DNA of 64,000 bases from WHSW01 sp963842795 (GCA_963842795.1 CAWJHV010000007.1:28166-92165); one strand, 5' to 3'. Counted from the first letter of the stretch, positions 42,140-50,743 are shown. Notes: a model not told the origin generated them from the sequence alone. Program-made: numbers and translations.

Positions 42140-42472
42140 ATGCGCAAACCCGACTCGATCGACGTCTACATCCCCGGCGATCAGGCCGATCCGCGCGAGC
42201 TGCGGAATCCTCCCGACGGGGTCACCCTCCACTACGGGCCGCCGCTTCACCCTGACGACATCGCGGTGGTCGACGGTATCCGGGTCACCTCCGTTGCCCG
42301 CACGCTGATCGATCTGGCCGAGGTCGTCGGCGAGGATGAGCTTCGCGACTACTTCTCAGCAGCCCGCCGCAAGGGGCTGCTCGACCTCGACGAGCTCGCG
42401 GCCGCACGCGCCCGCGTCGAGTGGCGTCCTTCGCTGGCGATGCTCGACAGGGTGATCGCGGAGCTCAGCTGA
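42140..42472 (+). CDS. AbiEi antitoxin C-terminal-like protein, lacking the HTH
   Basis: 110 residues. VDGIRVTSVARTLIDLAEVV and GLLDLDELAAARARVEWRPS match the C-terminal domain of AbiEi-type (type IV toxin-antitoxin) proteins of actinobacteria. The N-terminal wing-helix part is absent: the frame has a stop (TGA 42113-42115) nine codons before the ATG. No AbiEii nucleotidyltransferase partner is near. It may be a stand-alone small variant or a truncated remnant. Confidence 0.55.
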   Translation: MRKPDSIDVYIPGDQADPRELRNPPDGVTLHYGPPLHPDDIAVVDGIRVTSVARTLIDLAEVVGEDELRDYFSAARRKGLLDLDELAAARARVEWRPSLAMLDRVIAELS

Positions 42473-42523
42473 CGCGCTGAGCGCTTCGCCCCCGGCGGCT
42501 CTCCTGCGGGAGTCGCACGAATC

Positions 42524-42575
42524 ATACCCCCCAAGGGTATGCTACGGTCAACGGGGATGTACCCCCCTGGAGTAT
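42524..42575 (+). promoter_or_regulatory. Two CsoR-like operators upstream of the copper operon
   Basis: Box 1 ataccccccaagggtat (42524-42540) and box 2 gtacccccctggagtat (42559-42575), 35 bp apart start to start. The second ends 16 bp before the start codon of the 42592 gene, just ahead of its AAGGAGA ribosome site. Sequence and spacing match the pair at 37649-37700. Expected to be bound by a CsoR-type Cu(I) repressor whose gene is not in this window. Confidence 0.75.
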
Positions 42576-42591
42576 CGAAGGAGACCTCAGA

Positions 42592-43524
42592 ATGAGCCCC
42601 CTGGCTCGAATCGGCGCGTTCGCGGCGCTCTTGGCGGTGGTCTTCGCCGCCGCGAGCATCGCCGGCGCGGCGCTCGACCCGAGCGTCGATGACGAATCCG
42701 CCCATGAGGAAGGGCAGGAGGCGATGAGCGACCACGGCACGGCTGCGACCTCGGAGCACGGTGGCGACCTGGCCGCCTCGGGCGCCCTGCCCGGGCTTGC
42801 GGTCGAGTCCGACGGCTACCGCCTGGTGCCGGCGCAGACCACGCTCGCTTCCGGCCCGAGCACGCCGTATCGATTCCGGATCGTCGACGCCCGCGGTGAG
42901 ACCGTGCGCCGGTTCGATGTCGAGCACGAGCGGCGCATGCACCTCATCGTCGTCCGCCGTGATTTCGCGAACTTCCAGCACCTCCACCCCCGACAGCTCG
43001 AGGACGGAAGCTGGGTGGCGGAGGCCGACACCATTGAGGGCGGCGTCTATCGCGTCTTCGCCGACTTCGCCACCGGCGGCGAGTCATTGACCCTGGCCAC
43101 CGACCTGTTCGTCGCGGGAGAGTTCGACCCGGCGACCCTGCCGGAGCCCGCGGACACCGACGTCCTCGGCGACGGCTACGAGGTGTCGCTCGACTCGGCG
43201 TCGCCGGTGAGCGGCGGAGCGAGCCCAGCGAGGTTCACCATCAGCCGCCGCGGTAGGGAGCTCGACGCGGTAGAGCCGTATCTCGGCGCCGACGGCCACT
43301 TGGTCGCGCTGCGGGAGCACGATCAGGCGTTCCTCCATACCCACCCCGAGGGCGAGCCGGGTGGCTCCGGGCCGATCTCGTTCCAGGTCGAGTACCCGAG
43401 CCCGGGCCGCTACCGGCTCTTCCTCCAGTTCAGGCACCGGGGCGAGGTCCGCACGGCCGTCTTCACCGAGGAAGTGCCCGGCCCCGACGCGGGCGCCGAG
43501 GAGGCCGACGATGGCGGTCGCTGA
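42592..43524 (+). CDS. Membrane-anchored His-rich protein of the copper operon
   Basis: 310 residues. An N-terminal hydrophobic segment (IGAFAALLAVVFAAASIAGAAL) acts as anchor or signal. A His/Glu/Met-rich linker (ESAHEEGQEAMSDHG) follows, then two related beta domains. Each ends in a His cluster: RRMHLIVVRRDFANFQHLHP, and GHLVALREHDQAFLHTHPE. These look like copper sites. The protein is known to me only as an uncharacterised companion of actinobacterial CopA genes. The operon starts with the two CsoR-like boxes, and the 3' end overlaps copA by 14 bp. Probably binds or hands over copper outside the membrane. Confidence 0.78.
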   Translation: MSPLARIGAFAALLAVVFAAASIAGAALDPSVDDESAHEEGQEAMSDHGTAATSEHGGDLAASGALPGLAVESDGYRLVPAQTTLASGPSTPYRFRIVDARGETVRRFDVEHERRMHLIVVRRDFANFQHLHPRQLEDGSWVAEADTIEGGVYRVFADFATGGESLTLATDLFVAGEFDPATLPEPADTDVLGDGYEVSLDSASPVSGGASPARFTISRRGRELDAVEPYLGADGHLVALREHDQAFLHTHPEGEPGGSGPISFQVEYPSPGRYRLFLQFRHRGEVRTAVFTEEVPGPDAGAEEADDGGR

Positions 43525-45787
43525 CACCAGCCGACTCGACCTCCCCGTGCAGGGGATGACCTGCGCGTCGTGCGCGAACCGGATCGAGAGCAATCTCAAC
43601 AAGCTCGATGGCGTCGAGGCGACGGTCAACTTCGCAACCGAGCGGGCCGCGGTCACCTTCGATCCCGCCATGGTCGAGCCCACGCAGCTCGTGGACGCGG
43701 TCGCGGCCGCCGGGTACGCGGCGAAGCTGCCGTCGCCGCCGGATCGGGATTCCGGCGGCGCGGGCTCCGTCGAGGACGACGAGGCCGGGGGCGAGCTGCT
43801 CGCGCTGCGCCGCCGGTTGATCGTCGCCGCGCTCGTCTCGGTGCCGATCTTCCTGCTCGCGATGATCCCGGCGCTCCAGTTCGACTACTGGCAGTGGCTG
43901 AGCCTCCAGCTCGCCGCCCCGGTCGTGCTCTGGGCCGGGTGGCCGTTTCACCGCGCCGCTTGGCAGAACCTCAAGCACGGCGCCGCGACGATGGACACCC
44001 TGATCTCGCTCGGCACGCTGACCGCGCTCGGCTGGTCGGTGATCGCCCTCTTCTTCCTCGGCGCCGGCGAGCCCGACATGCGGATGAGCTTCCAGCTGAT
44101 CCCCGAGCAGGGCGCCGGCACGGAGGAGGTCTACTTCGAGGTCGCGGCCGTCGTCGTCACCTTCGTCCTCGCCGGCCGCTACTTCGAGGCGCGCGCGAAG
44201 CGGCGCTCAGGCGCCGCGCTCGAGGCCCTGCTGGAGCTCGGCGCGAAGGAGGTCTCGGTGCTCGAGGAGGACGGCTCGGAGCGGCGGATCGACGCCACCG
44301 AGCTCGAGGCCGGCCAGAGCTTCGTCGTCCGGCCGGGCGAGAAGGTCGCCACCGACGGCGAGGTCGTCGAGGGCCACTCGGCCGTCGATGAGTCGCTGCT
44401 CACCGGCGAGTCGGTCCCGGTCGAGGTCGGGCCCGGCAGCGCGGTCACCGGAGCGACGATCAACGCGGGTGGCCGCCTCGTCGTGCGCGCGACCCGGGTC
44501 GGCTCCGATACGGCGCTGGCGCAGATCGCGCGCCTGGTCACCGAGGCGCAGACCGGCAAGGCGGACGTCCAGCGCCTTGCCGACCGGGTCTCGGGGATCT
44601 TCGTCCCGATCGTGATCGCCCTCGCGACCGCGACGCTGGGCTTCTGGCTCGCGGCGGACGTCAGCACCGCCTACGCGTTCACCGCGGCGGTCGCCGTCCT
44701 GATCATCGCCTGCCCGTGCGCGCTCGGCCTCGCGACGCCCACGGCGCTTCTCGTCGGCACCGGCCGCGGCGCCCAGCTCGGGCTCCTGATCAGGGGCCCC
44801 GAGGTGCTCGAGTCGACGCGCCGGATCGACACGATCGTCCTCGACAAGACCGGGACCGTGACCACGGGCAGGATGAGCCTGCAGCGGATCGCGGTCGCGG
44901 ACGGGATCGATGAGGACGAGGCGCTGCGGGTCATCGGGGCCCTCGAGGACGCCTCGGAGCACCCGATCGCTCGCGCGATCGCCGACGCGGCACGCGACCG
45001 GGTCGGTGCGCTGCCGCCGCCCGACGGGTTCCAGAACAGCGAGGGCCTCGGCGTGGAGGGCATGGTCGAGGGCCACCTCGCGGTCGCCGGCCGGCCTAGC
45101 CTGCTCGCCGATTGGCGCTACCGGCTCCCATCGGAGTTGGAAGCCGCGATCGCGGCGGCCGAGGAGGGGGGACGGACCGCGATCGCCGCCGGGTGGGATG
45201 GCGACGTGAAGGCGATCTTCGTCGTGGCCGACTCGATCAAGCCGAGCTCGGCGGAGGCCGTCGCCGGCCTCCGGGAGCTCGGCCTCCGCCCGGTCCTGCT
45301 CACCGGCGACAACCGCGCCGCCGCGGAGGCGGTCGCCGCGGAGGCCGGGGTCGACGAGGTGATCGCCGAGGTCCTCCCCGCCGACAAGGCCGACGTCGTC
45401 AGGCGGCTTCAGCACGAGGGCCGCGTGGTGGCGATGGTCGGCGACGGGGTCAACGACGCTCCGGCCCTCGCCCAGGCCGATCTCGGGCTCGCGATCGGCA
45501 CCGGGACCGATGTCGCGATCGAGGCCTCGGACCTGACGCTCGTCTCCGGCGACCTCCGCACGGCGGCCGACGCGATCCGGCTCGCCCGCCGGACGCTTCG
45601 TACGATCAAGGCCAACCTCTTCTGGGCCTTCGCCTACAACATCGCGGCGCTGCCGCTCGCGATGACCGGCTACCTGAACCCTGTCGTCGCGGGCGCCGCG
45701 ATGATGGCCTCGAGCCTCTTCGTGGTCAGCAACTCCCTGCGCCTGAGGGGCTTCGCGCCACAGCGGCCGGCGATGCGCGCGCCCTAG
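43511..45787 (+). CDS. copA: Copper-exporting P1B-type ATPase
   Basis: 758 residues from ATG 43511. One heavy-metal-associated domain (GMTCASCANRIE) at residues ~12-75, eight expected membrane spans, and actuator SLLTGESVPVEVG. The metal-passage motif is C401-P-C403 (IIACPCALGLATPTALLVG). Phosphorylation Asp is D445 in DKTGTVTTG, with HP in EDASEHPIARAI and hinge GDGVNDAPALAQADLG. CPC with a GMTCxxC domain is the Cu(I) subgroup. It pumps Cu(I) out of the cytoplasm using ATP. It is co-transcribed with the His-rich protein under CsoR-like boxes. The stop shares CTAG with the convergent LLM gene. Confidence 0.95.
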   Translation: MAVADTSRLDLPVQGMTCASCANRIESNLNKLDGVEATVNFATERAAVTFDPAMVEPTQLVDAVAAAGYAAKLPSPPDRDSGGAGSVEDDEAGGELLALRRRLIVAALVSVPIFLLAMIPALQFDYWQWLSLQLAAPVVLWAGWPFHRAAWQNLKHGAATMDTLISLGTLTALGWSVIALFFLGAGEPDMRMSFQLIPEQGAGTEEVYFEVAAVVVTFVLAGRYFEARAKRRSGAALEALLELGAKEVSVLEEDGSERRIDATELEAGQSFVVRPGEKVATDGEVVEGHSAVDESLLTGESVPVEVGPGSAVTGATINAGGRLVVRATRVGSDTALAQIARLVTEAQTGKADVQRLADRVSGIFVPIVIALATATLGFWLAADVSTAYAFTAAVAVLIIACPCALGLATPTALLVGTGRGAQLGLLIRGPEVLESTRRIDTIVLDKTGTVTTGRMSLQRIAVADGIDEDEALRVIGALEDASEHPIARAIADAARDRVGALPPPDGFQNSEGLGVEGMVEGHLAVAGRPSLLADWRYRLPSELEAAIAAAEEGGRTAIAAGWDGDVKAIFVVADSIKPSSAEAVAGLRELGLRPVLLTGDNRAAAEAVAAEAGVDEVIAEVLPADKADVVRRLQHEGRVVAMVGDGVNDAPALAQADLGLAIGTGTDVAIEASDLTLVSGDLRTAADAIRLARRTLRTIKANLFWAFAYNIAALPLAMTGYLNPVVAGAAMMASSLFVVSNSLRLRGFAPQRPAMRAP

Positions 45788-46644
45788 ACCTCCGGTGGGC
45801 CTGCCTCGATCCGACGAAGCACCAGGTCGAGCCGGTTGATCTCCTCGTCGATCGGCCGTCGCTCGTCCCACCAGGTGGCGCCGGCCTCGATCAGTGGGCC
45901 GAGCAGATCGCGCGCGTCGGCGGCGTCGGTCGGGCTTGCCCCGCCGAGGACGAGCTCGAACGGACGCTCCCGGTCGCCCTCGCGATGAGCCTGGACGTAT
46001 GCGACCAGGTCGCGTACCTCCTCGACGGGCGGCGGGTGGCCGTGCCCTGCGGACTCGAACAGCGGGACGGCGCCGTCCCAGCGGGCGGCGCGCCGCATCG
46101 GCGGGCGAGCCGGCCAGAACCCGCCGATCCAGACCGGCACCCGCGGCCGCTGGACCGGCGGGGGCAGGAGGGCGACGTCGCGTGCCTGGTAGTGGCGGCC
46201 GTCGTGCGTCACCGCTTCGCCCGACCAGTACCGGTCCAGCAGGGCAAGGCCCTCGTCGAGACGCTCGGCGAGCAGCCTCGGGTCGGTCGGCTCGCCGAAG
46301 CTGCCGTACTCGTCCTCGATCGGGCCGCCCAGCCCGGCGCCGAAGACGACGCGCCCGCCGCTCAGGTTGTCGAGCGTCGAGACCTGGCGCGCGAGCTGCT
46401 GCGGGCGTCGCCGTGCGACCGGCGTGACCAGCGTGCCCAACCGGATCCGCGTCGTCGCGAGCGCCGCTGAGGTCAGCAGCATCCAGGGGTCGCCGAAGCT
46501 CCGACCCTCGCGCTTGTAGTGGACGACGTGATCCCAGATGAACAGCCCGTCCCACCCGGCGGCCTCCGCCGCCGCGGCGACCCTGGAGACGGTCTCCGCA
46601 TCGGCGAAGTCTCCGAAGTTGGGGATGTTGATCGAGAACCTCAT
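45784..46644 (-). CDS. LLM-class (F420-dependent type) oxidoreductase
   Basis: 286 residues from ATG 46644 (MRFSINIPNFGDF); an ATG at 46659 adds five residues and overlaps the preceding stop. GWDGLFIWDHVVHYKREG, RIRLGTLVTPVARRRPQQLA and LSGGRVVFGAGLG are typical luciferase-like TIM-barrel elements. The family in actinobacteria mostly uses F420, less often FMN. Substrate unknown. It is the last gene of a same-strand run after the SnoaL protein and the secreted glycosidase-like protein. Confidence 0.85.
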   Translation of the reverse strand: MRFSINIPNFGDFADAETVSRVAAAAEAAGWDGLFIWDHVVHYKREGRSFGDPWMLLTSAALATTRIRLGTLVTPVARRRPQQLARQVSTLDNLSGGRVVFGAGLGGPIEDEYGSFGEPTDPRLLAERLDEGLALLDRYWSGEAVTHDGRHYQARDVALLPPPVQRPRVPVWIGGFWPARPPMRRAARWDGAVPLFESAGHGHPPPVEEVRDLVAYVQAHREGDRERPFELVLGGASPTDAADARDLLGPLIEAGATWWDERRPIDEEINRLDLVLRRIEAGPPEV

Positions 46645-46651
46645 CCGCCGG

Positions 46652-47863
46652 CTAACCATGCGCGATCACGGTCTTCGCCCGGGTCCCGGCGGCCGTCGTC
46701 GCGGAGGCGCGGATCTTCACCCCGTGGCGGCGTCTCGACTGCCTGAGCAGCCTGTGACGGGCGCGCCGCGCGATGCGGACGCGAACCGTTGCGTGGGCCT
46801 TTGGCGCGAGCTCGAAGGCGCGCGATCCAAGCGCGCGTCCGCGCCCCTTGCGGCGGCGAAGCGACAGCTCGCCTGAGCAGGATCCTGTGTTTGCCGGGGG
46901 ACAGCGCAGGTGTACGCGGACGACCCCCCTGGCGTTGACGTGCACCCGCCTGCCCTTGATCCTCACCGGCGCGTCGCCGACGGTGGCCGGCGGTGGCGGG
47001 ATCCGGGAGAAGATGTCCTCGTGCGCGGCCACCGTCAACGGCAGCTGTGCCGAGCCGTATCCGCTGGTCCAGAACCCGAACGCGAGCAGGCCGATCACCC
47101 GCGGGTCGCTCTGCGCGAGGCGCAGGTAGTCGTACTGGAGGCTGGCAATCTCGGCGTCGGTGGCATGGCCGGTGGCGCCGCCGCATGCCTGCAGCGGCGC
47201 TGCCTCGGGCACCAGGAACATCGATTGACCGGCGTGGAGGCGTCCTCCCAGGGTCGCGAGCGTGCGCTCGACGTCGGCGAAGGGCCGGCAGTACCAGTCG
47301 AAGCCGACCCAGTCGACCGACGCCGGCACCTGCAGCGCGCTCGTCACCTGCGGCCCGGCCTCGACCATCATCACCGGAATCCCCGGGTAGGTGGCCTTGA
47401 TCGTTGCCGCGGCTCGCTCGAGCTCGGCCACCGAGGCCCCGCGGTATTGCGGCTCGTCCATGAGATAGAAGGCGCCCACCTTGCCGATCCGCGAGCGGAC
47501 CGCTTCGGCGAGCCGGCCCCAGCGCGCGACGAAGTCGGGATACAGCTCGCACGACGGGCTGTGGACGGAATCGCAGCCGCGAAAGAACTCGTGCCCGGTG
47601 GAGATGATGCAGCCACGGGGCGCGCAGCCGTCGAGCACCTCCGGTGCGTACCGGTCCGGGTCGCTGATCTGGACCCAGTTGAGATTGCTCCGCGAGCTCA
47701 CCTCGGCCAGGTGGTTGCCCCCGCTCGCGGTGATCCGCGCGGCGAAGTATCCGAAGTAGCGCAACCCGGTCTCCTGCGCGGATGCCCGACCGGCGCCCAG
47801 GGCCGCGAGGGCGATCACGAGCAACGCGCACGCGACGACCCCGCGAGCGATCCTCGCGCTCAT
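46652..47863 (-). CDS. Secreted glycosidase-like TIM-barrel protein
   Basis: 403 residues. Signal peptide (ARGVVACALLVIALAALGAG, cut near ASA-QETG). The domain from about 30 to 300 reads as a TIM barrel: GLRYFGYFAARITASGG, FYLMDEPQYRGASVAEL with a candidate acid/base Glu, VDWVGFDWYC, and VIGLLAFGFWTSGYG. Several Cys pairs. The last ~90 residues are an Arg-rich beta module with a C-P-x5-C motif common on secreted Thermoleophilia proteins. No glycosidase family assigned. It is coupled to the upstream SnoaL gene by ATGA at 47860-47863. Confidence 0.7.
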   Translation of the reverse strand: MSARIARGVVACALLVIALAALGAGRASAQETGLRYFGYFAARITASGGNHLAEVSSRSNLNWVQISDPDRYAPEVLDGCAPRGCIISTGHEFFRGCDSVHSPSCELYPDFVARWGRLAEAVRSRIGKVGAFYLMDEPQYRGASVAELERAAATIKATYPGIPVMMVEAGPQVTSALQVPASVDWVGFDWYCRPFADVERTLATLGGRLHAGQSMFLVPEAAPLQACGGATGHATDAEIASLQYDYLRLAQSDPRVIGLLAFGFWTSGYGSAQLPLTVAAHEDIFSRIPPPPATVGDAPVRIKGRRVHVNARGVVRVHLRCPPANTGSCSGELSLRRRKGRGRALGSRAFELAPKAHATVRVRIARRARHRLLRQSRRRHGVKIRASATTAAGTRAKTVIAHG

Positions 47864-48237
47864 GCGGGGCTCAGCGGGTTGTCGAGAACGACCCGCCAGC
47901 TTCCGTCCGGCTGGCGGCGCGAGACGATCGTGCCGCGTCCCGCGAGCTCGACCGCCCGGCCGTCGGGGTCGAGGCCCTCCAGCGTCCAGCGGGCGTGGAG
48001 CAACGCGAGCCCGTCTCCCTCCAGCTTCCCGACGACCTCGGTCTCGAACCGCGGCGCAAGGGCGAAGATCGGCTCCACCGCCTTGCGGATCTCGGCCGTG
48101 CCGCTGGCCAGATCCCCGTCGGGTGGGACGAGCGAGGCCGCGTCGGGCTCGTGGAGGTCGATGAAGGCATCGAGGTCGCCGGCGTTGAACGCGGCGGCGA
48201 GCAGCGTGTGGATCTCCTCTGGCTTGGTTGCGGGCAT
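47860..48237 (-). CDS. SnoaL-like/DUF4440 (SgcJ/EcaC-type) protein
   Basis: 125 residues from ATG 48237 after AGAGGAGACGAGCG. EIHTLLAAAFNAGDLDAFID, HEPDAASLVPPDG, GTAEIRKAVEPIF and GRGTIVSRRQPDGSWRVVLDN are the standard cone-shaped SnoaL/NTF2-like fold of the SgcJ/EcaC group. It may bind a small hydrophobic ligand or act as a hydrolase/isomerase; function unknown. First gene of a three-gene unit with a glycosidase-like and an LLM protein. It diverges from the LuxR regulator. Confidence 0.85.
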   Translation of the reverse strand: MPATKPEEIHTLLAAAFNAGDLDAFIDLHEPDAASLVPPDGDLASGTAEIRKAVEPIFALAPRFETEVVGKLEGDGLALLHARWTLEGLDPDGRAVELAGRGTIVSRRQPDGSWRVVLDNPLSPA

Positions 48238-48337
48238 CGCTCGTCTCCTCTGATCGGTCGTTGACATCCGGTATAGCCAACGGTGCGGCACGCGCGCGGC
48301 CGCGTCCATCCCAGATTCCTGGGTGATCGGGGTGTGG

Positions 48338-49486
48338 ATGGCCGTTTGCCACAATCGGTTCGTGGCGGTCGCCTCACCGCAGCGCATACGTACCGACATC
48401 GTCAGCCTCAGCCACCGTGGCCTCGGCGTGCGCGACTTTGCGCTCGGCGCGGCGAGGGCGTTGCGCCGCGGGGTGCCCTACGACGGCTTCTGCGTGCTGA
48501 CGATGGATCCGGCGACCCTGCTGCCGACCGGGGAGGTGGTCGAGAACGGCCTCTCGGCCGAGGCCTCGGAGCGCCTCGCCGAGATCGAGATCAGTGAGCC
48601 GGACTTCAACAAGTTCACCGCGCTGGCGCACGCCGGGACGCCGGCGGCGAGCCTCAGCCAGGCGACCGACCGGGTGCTCGATCGGAGCCTCCGCCACCGG
48701 GAGCTCAAGCGCCCCAGCGGCTTCGACGACGAGCTCCGGGCGGTGCTCGTGGACGAGTCGGGAACCTGGGGGGCGATCACGCTGCTGCGCGAGGTGGGGA
48801 GCGAGCCCTTCGCGGCGGCCGACACGAGCCTGCTGGCCTCGCTGTCCCCATACCTGGCCGAGGGCCTGCGGCGCGCGATCCTGCACACCGCCGTCGCGGG
48901 CGACGCCGCCGACGACGCCGCCGTCGGCCTGATGCTGCTCGCCGAGGACAACTCGATCGAGAGCGCGAACCCGGCCGCGCAGATGTGGCTCGACGAGTTC
49001 GGCGAGCAGGGCCGGCTGCCGGTGGTGGTCCAGTCGGTCGCCGTCCGCGCTCGAAGGTGCGCGGCCGACGATCGCAGCGACGACTCGCTCGCCCGCGCGC
49101 GGGTCCAGACCCCGTCGGGCCGGTGGCTGCTCGTGCGCGGATCGATGATCGGCGACCCGACCGACTCGCGAGCCGCGGTGATCCTCGAACCGGCGCGCGC
49201 GCCCGAGCTCGCGCCGCTCATCGCCGATGCCTACGGGCTCACCGAGCGCGAGCGGCGCGTTACCCAGCTTGTCGCGCAGGGACGGCCGACGAGCGAGATC
49301 GCGAGCGAGCTCCATCTCTCGCCGTACACGGTGCAGGACCATCTGAAGTCGATCTTCGACAAGGTCGGGGTCGGCACCCGTGGCGAGCTGGTGGCGCAGC
49401 TGTTCTTCGAGCACTACGCGCCGCGATTGACGAATCAGACGCCGGTCGGACCCGGTGGCTGGTTCGAGCCGGCTCGAGACCGATAG
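48338..49486 (+). CDS. LuxR-family regulator with N-terminal sensory region
   Basis: 382 residues from ATG 48338 (ATG 48323 or GTG 48362 also possible). The N-terminal part has a GAF-like layout (RRGVPYDGFCVLTMDPATLL, GFDDELRAVLVDESGTWGAIT), the middle is PAS-like (LMLLAEDNSIESANPAAQMWL), and the C-terminal LuxR domain has YGLTERERRVTQLVAQG and LHLSPYTVQDHLKSIFDKVG. Paralogue of 31496-32629 with the same order of blocks and the same terminal GELVAQLFFEHYAP. It diverges from the SnoaL-glycosidase-LLM unit across about 100 bp, its most likely target. Confidence 0.84.
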   Translation: MAVCHNRFVAVASPQRIRTDIVSLSHRGLGVRDFALGAARALRRGVPYDGFCVLTMDPATLLPTGEVVENGLSAEASERLAEIEISEPDFNKFTALAHAGTPAASLSQATDRVLDRSLRHRELKRPSGFDDELRAVLVDESGTWGAITLLREVGSEPFAAADTSLLASLSPYLAEGLRRAILHTAVAGDAADDAAVGLMLLAEDNSIESANPAAQMWLDEFGEQGRLPVVVQSVAVRARRCAADDRSDDSLARARVQTPSGRWLLVRGSMIGDPTDSRAAVILEPARAPELAPLIADAYGLTERERRVTQLVAQGRPTSEIASELHLSPYTVQDHLKSIFDKVGVGTRGELVAQLFFEHYAPRLTNQTPVGPGGWFEPARDR

Positions 49487-49625
49487 ACCGGCGGGTGGCG
49501 CCGGCGCGCCTCGCGAGCACGCGAGCGACTGATCCACGTGATCCCGCGGGGCGTCCTCCCGGCGGGCCTTCGATCCCTACCCTCCGCGGGGTGATCGAGC
49601 ACGCAAGCGTGACCGGGAGGATCCG

Positions 49626-50147
49626 ATGAGCGAGCCAGTCCGCGACCCGGTCAGCCGCGTGCGGATGAGCTTCGAGCCACAGGGCGAGAGCCTGGTCGTC
49701 ACCCTCTGGCTGGAGCCGGGGGGCGGGCTCCCGGCACACCTGCACCCCAGGCAGGAGGAGCGCTGGTCCGTGGTCGAGGGGACCGTCCGCTTCCGCCACG
49801 GCGACGAGGAGCGGGTGATCGGCCCCGACGACGGTGAGGTCGTGGTTCGCCCCGGGTCGGTACACGGGCTCGCCAGCGTCAGCGACCGCGACGCCCGGTT
49901 GCGCTGCGTGGTGACGCCGCCCCTCCGCCTGCAGGCCTTTCTCGAGGAGAGCGCCGCGGCCGCCCGCGAGGGCCTGTTCACCCCGCGCGGGATGCCCAAG
50001 GGGCTGCGCGGCGCACGGTGGGCGGCGGGCTTCCTGAAGCGATATCGCGACGAGACCGTGTTCGTCTCGCCGCCGGCCTTCGTCCAACGGGCGCTGATCG
50101 CGCTGTTGGCGCGAGACGATGACGCGCGCGTGCCCGTGGCGCGTTAA
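49626..50147 (+). CDS. Cupin-domain protein
   Basis: 173 residues, ATG after GGGAGGATCC. A single cupin barrel: GGGLPAHLHPRQEERWSVVEG holds the His-x-His..Glu metal motif and PGSVHGLASVSD the second His motif. A ~70-residue helical C-terminus follows. Metal-binding enzyme or binding protein; substrate unknown. Its TAA shares TTAA (50144-50147) with the convergent DUF2867 gene. Confidence 0.83.
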   Translation: MSEPVRDPVSRVRMSFEPQGESLVVTLWLEPGGGLPAHLHPRQEERWSVVEGTVRFRHGDEERVIGPDDGEVVVRPGSVHGLASVSDRDARLRCVVTPPLRLQAFLEESAAAAREGLFTPRGMPKGLRGARWAAGFLKRYRDETVFVSPPAFVQRALIALLARDDDARVPVAR

Positions 50148-50743
50148 CGGGCACCCGACCGTCCGGCGCGCGCCTGCCACTCCCGCCCGATCTCCCGCAT
50201 CATCCGCGGGTAGACGACCAGGTGCCGAAACGGCGTGATCGCCGCCATGTAGGCGGTCCCGAGCAGCCCGTTTCGCTTCACGTACACGGCCATCTGGCCG
50301 CGGTAGCCCCCCGTCTCGTCCGGGACCCAGCCGACGTGCAGGACGCCGTGAACGGTCCGGTTGGCGATCTCCGCCGCCCACTCGTCGTCGATCAGATAGA
50401 GGGTGCTGAACGGCAGCGCGTCGTGCTGTGGGCCGAACGCGGTCTCGCGCAGGTCCGCCGGCAACCGGTCGCGGAGCGTCGGCCCCTCCGAGACCCGGTC
50501 GCCGTCCCCGTCGTCGTCCCAGCCGAGCAGCTCCCCGACCTTCCACCGGATCGCGAACAGGGCGCGGACGGCGCCGGAGGAGCTCCGCGCCGGGTCGAAC
50601 GAGGCCATCAGTGACACCAGCCTGGGGAAGTCGTCGGGGCCGCCCGGCGTCGGCAGCGCCCACACGTCCTCGAGCCGGAAGTCGCGGGTGAGCTCGTGGA
50701 TTCGCCAGGGCCGCGACGTGTGGGCGCTGTTCGGAAGCGTCAT
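50144..50743 (-). CDS. DUF2867-like protein
   Basis: 199 residues from ATG 50743. RIHELTRDFRLEDVWALPTPG at the start and LLGTAYMAAITPFRHLVVYPRMM at the end are characteristic of DUF2867, a domain often found fused to or near atypical SDRs. Function unknown; the SRPBCC-like fold is suspected. It is coupled to the upstream membrane-protein gene by ATGA at 50740-50743, so both belong to the unit facing the TetR gene. Confidence 0.75.
   Translation of the reverse strand: MTLPNSAHTSRPWRIHELTRDFRLEDVWALPTPGGPDDFPRLVSLMASFDPARSSSGAVRALFAIRWKVGELLGWDDDGDGDRVSEGPTLRDRLPADLRETAFGPQHDALPFSTLYLIDDEWAAEIANRTVHGVLHVGWVPDETGGYRGQMAVYVKRNGLLGTAYMAAITPFRHLVVYPRMMREIGREWQARAGRSGAR

Noticed and set aside
40133..42250. 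705-codon open frame on the minus strand
   Set aside because: Antisense to the hydrolase operon, which has clear catalytic motifs and ribosome sites; no family motif in the antisense product.
44207..46555. 782-codon open frame on the minus strand overlapping copA
   Set aside because: It is a shadow of copA and of the LLM gene in other frames.
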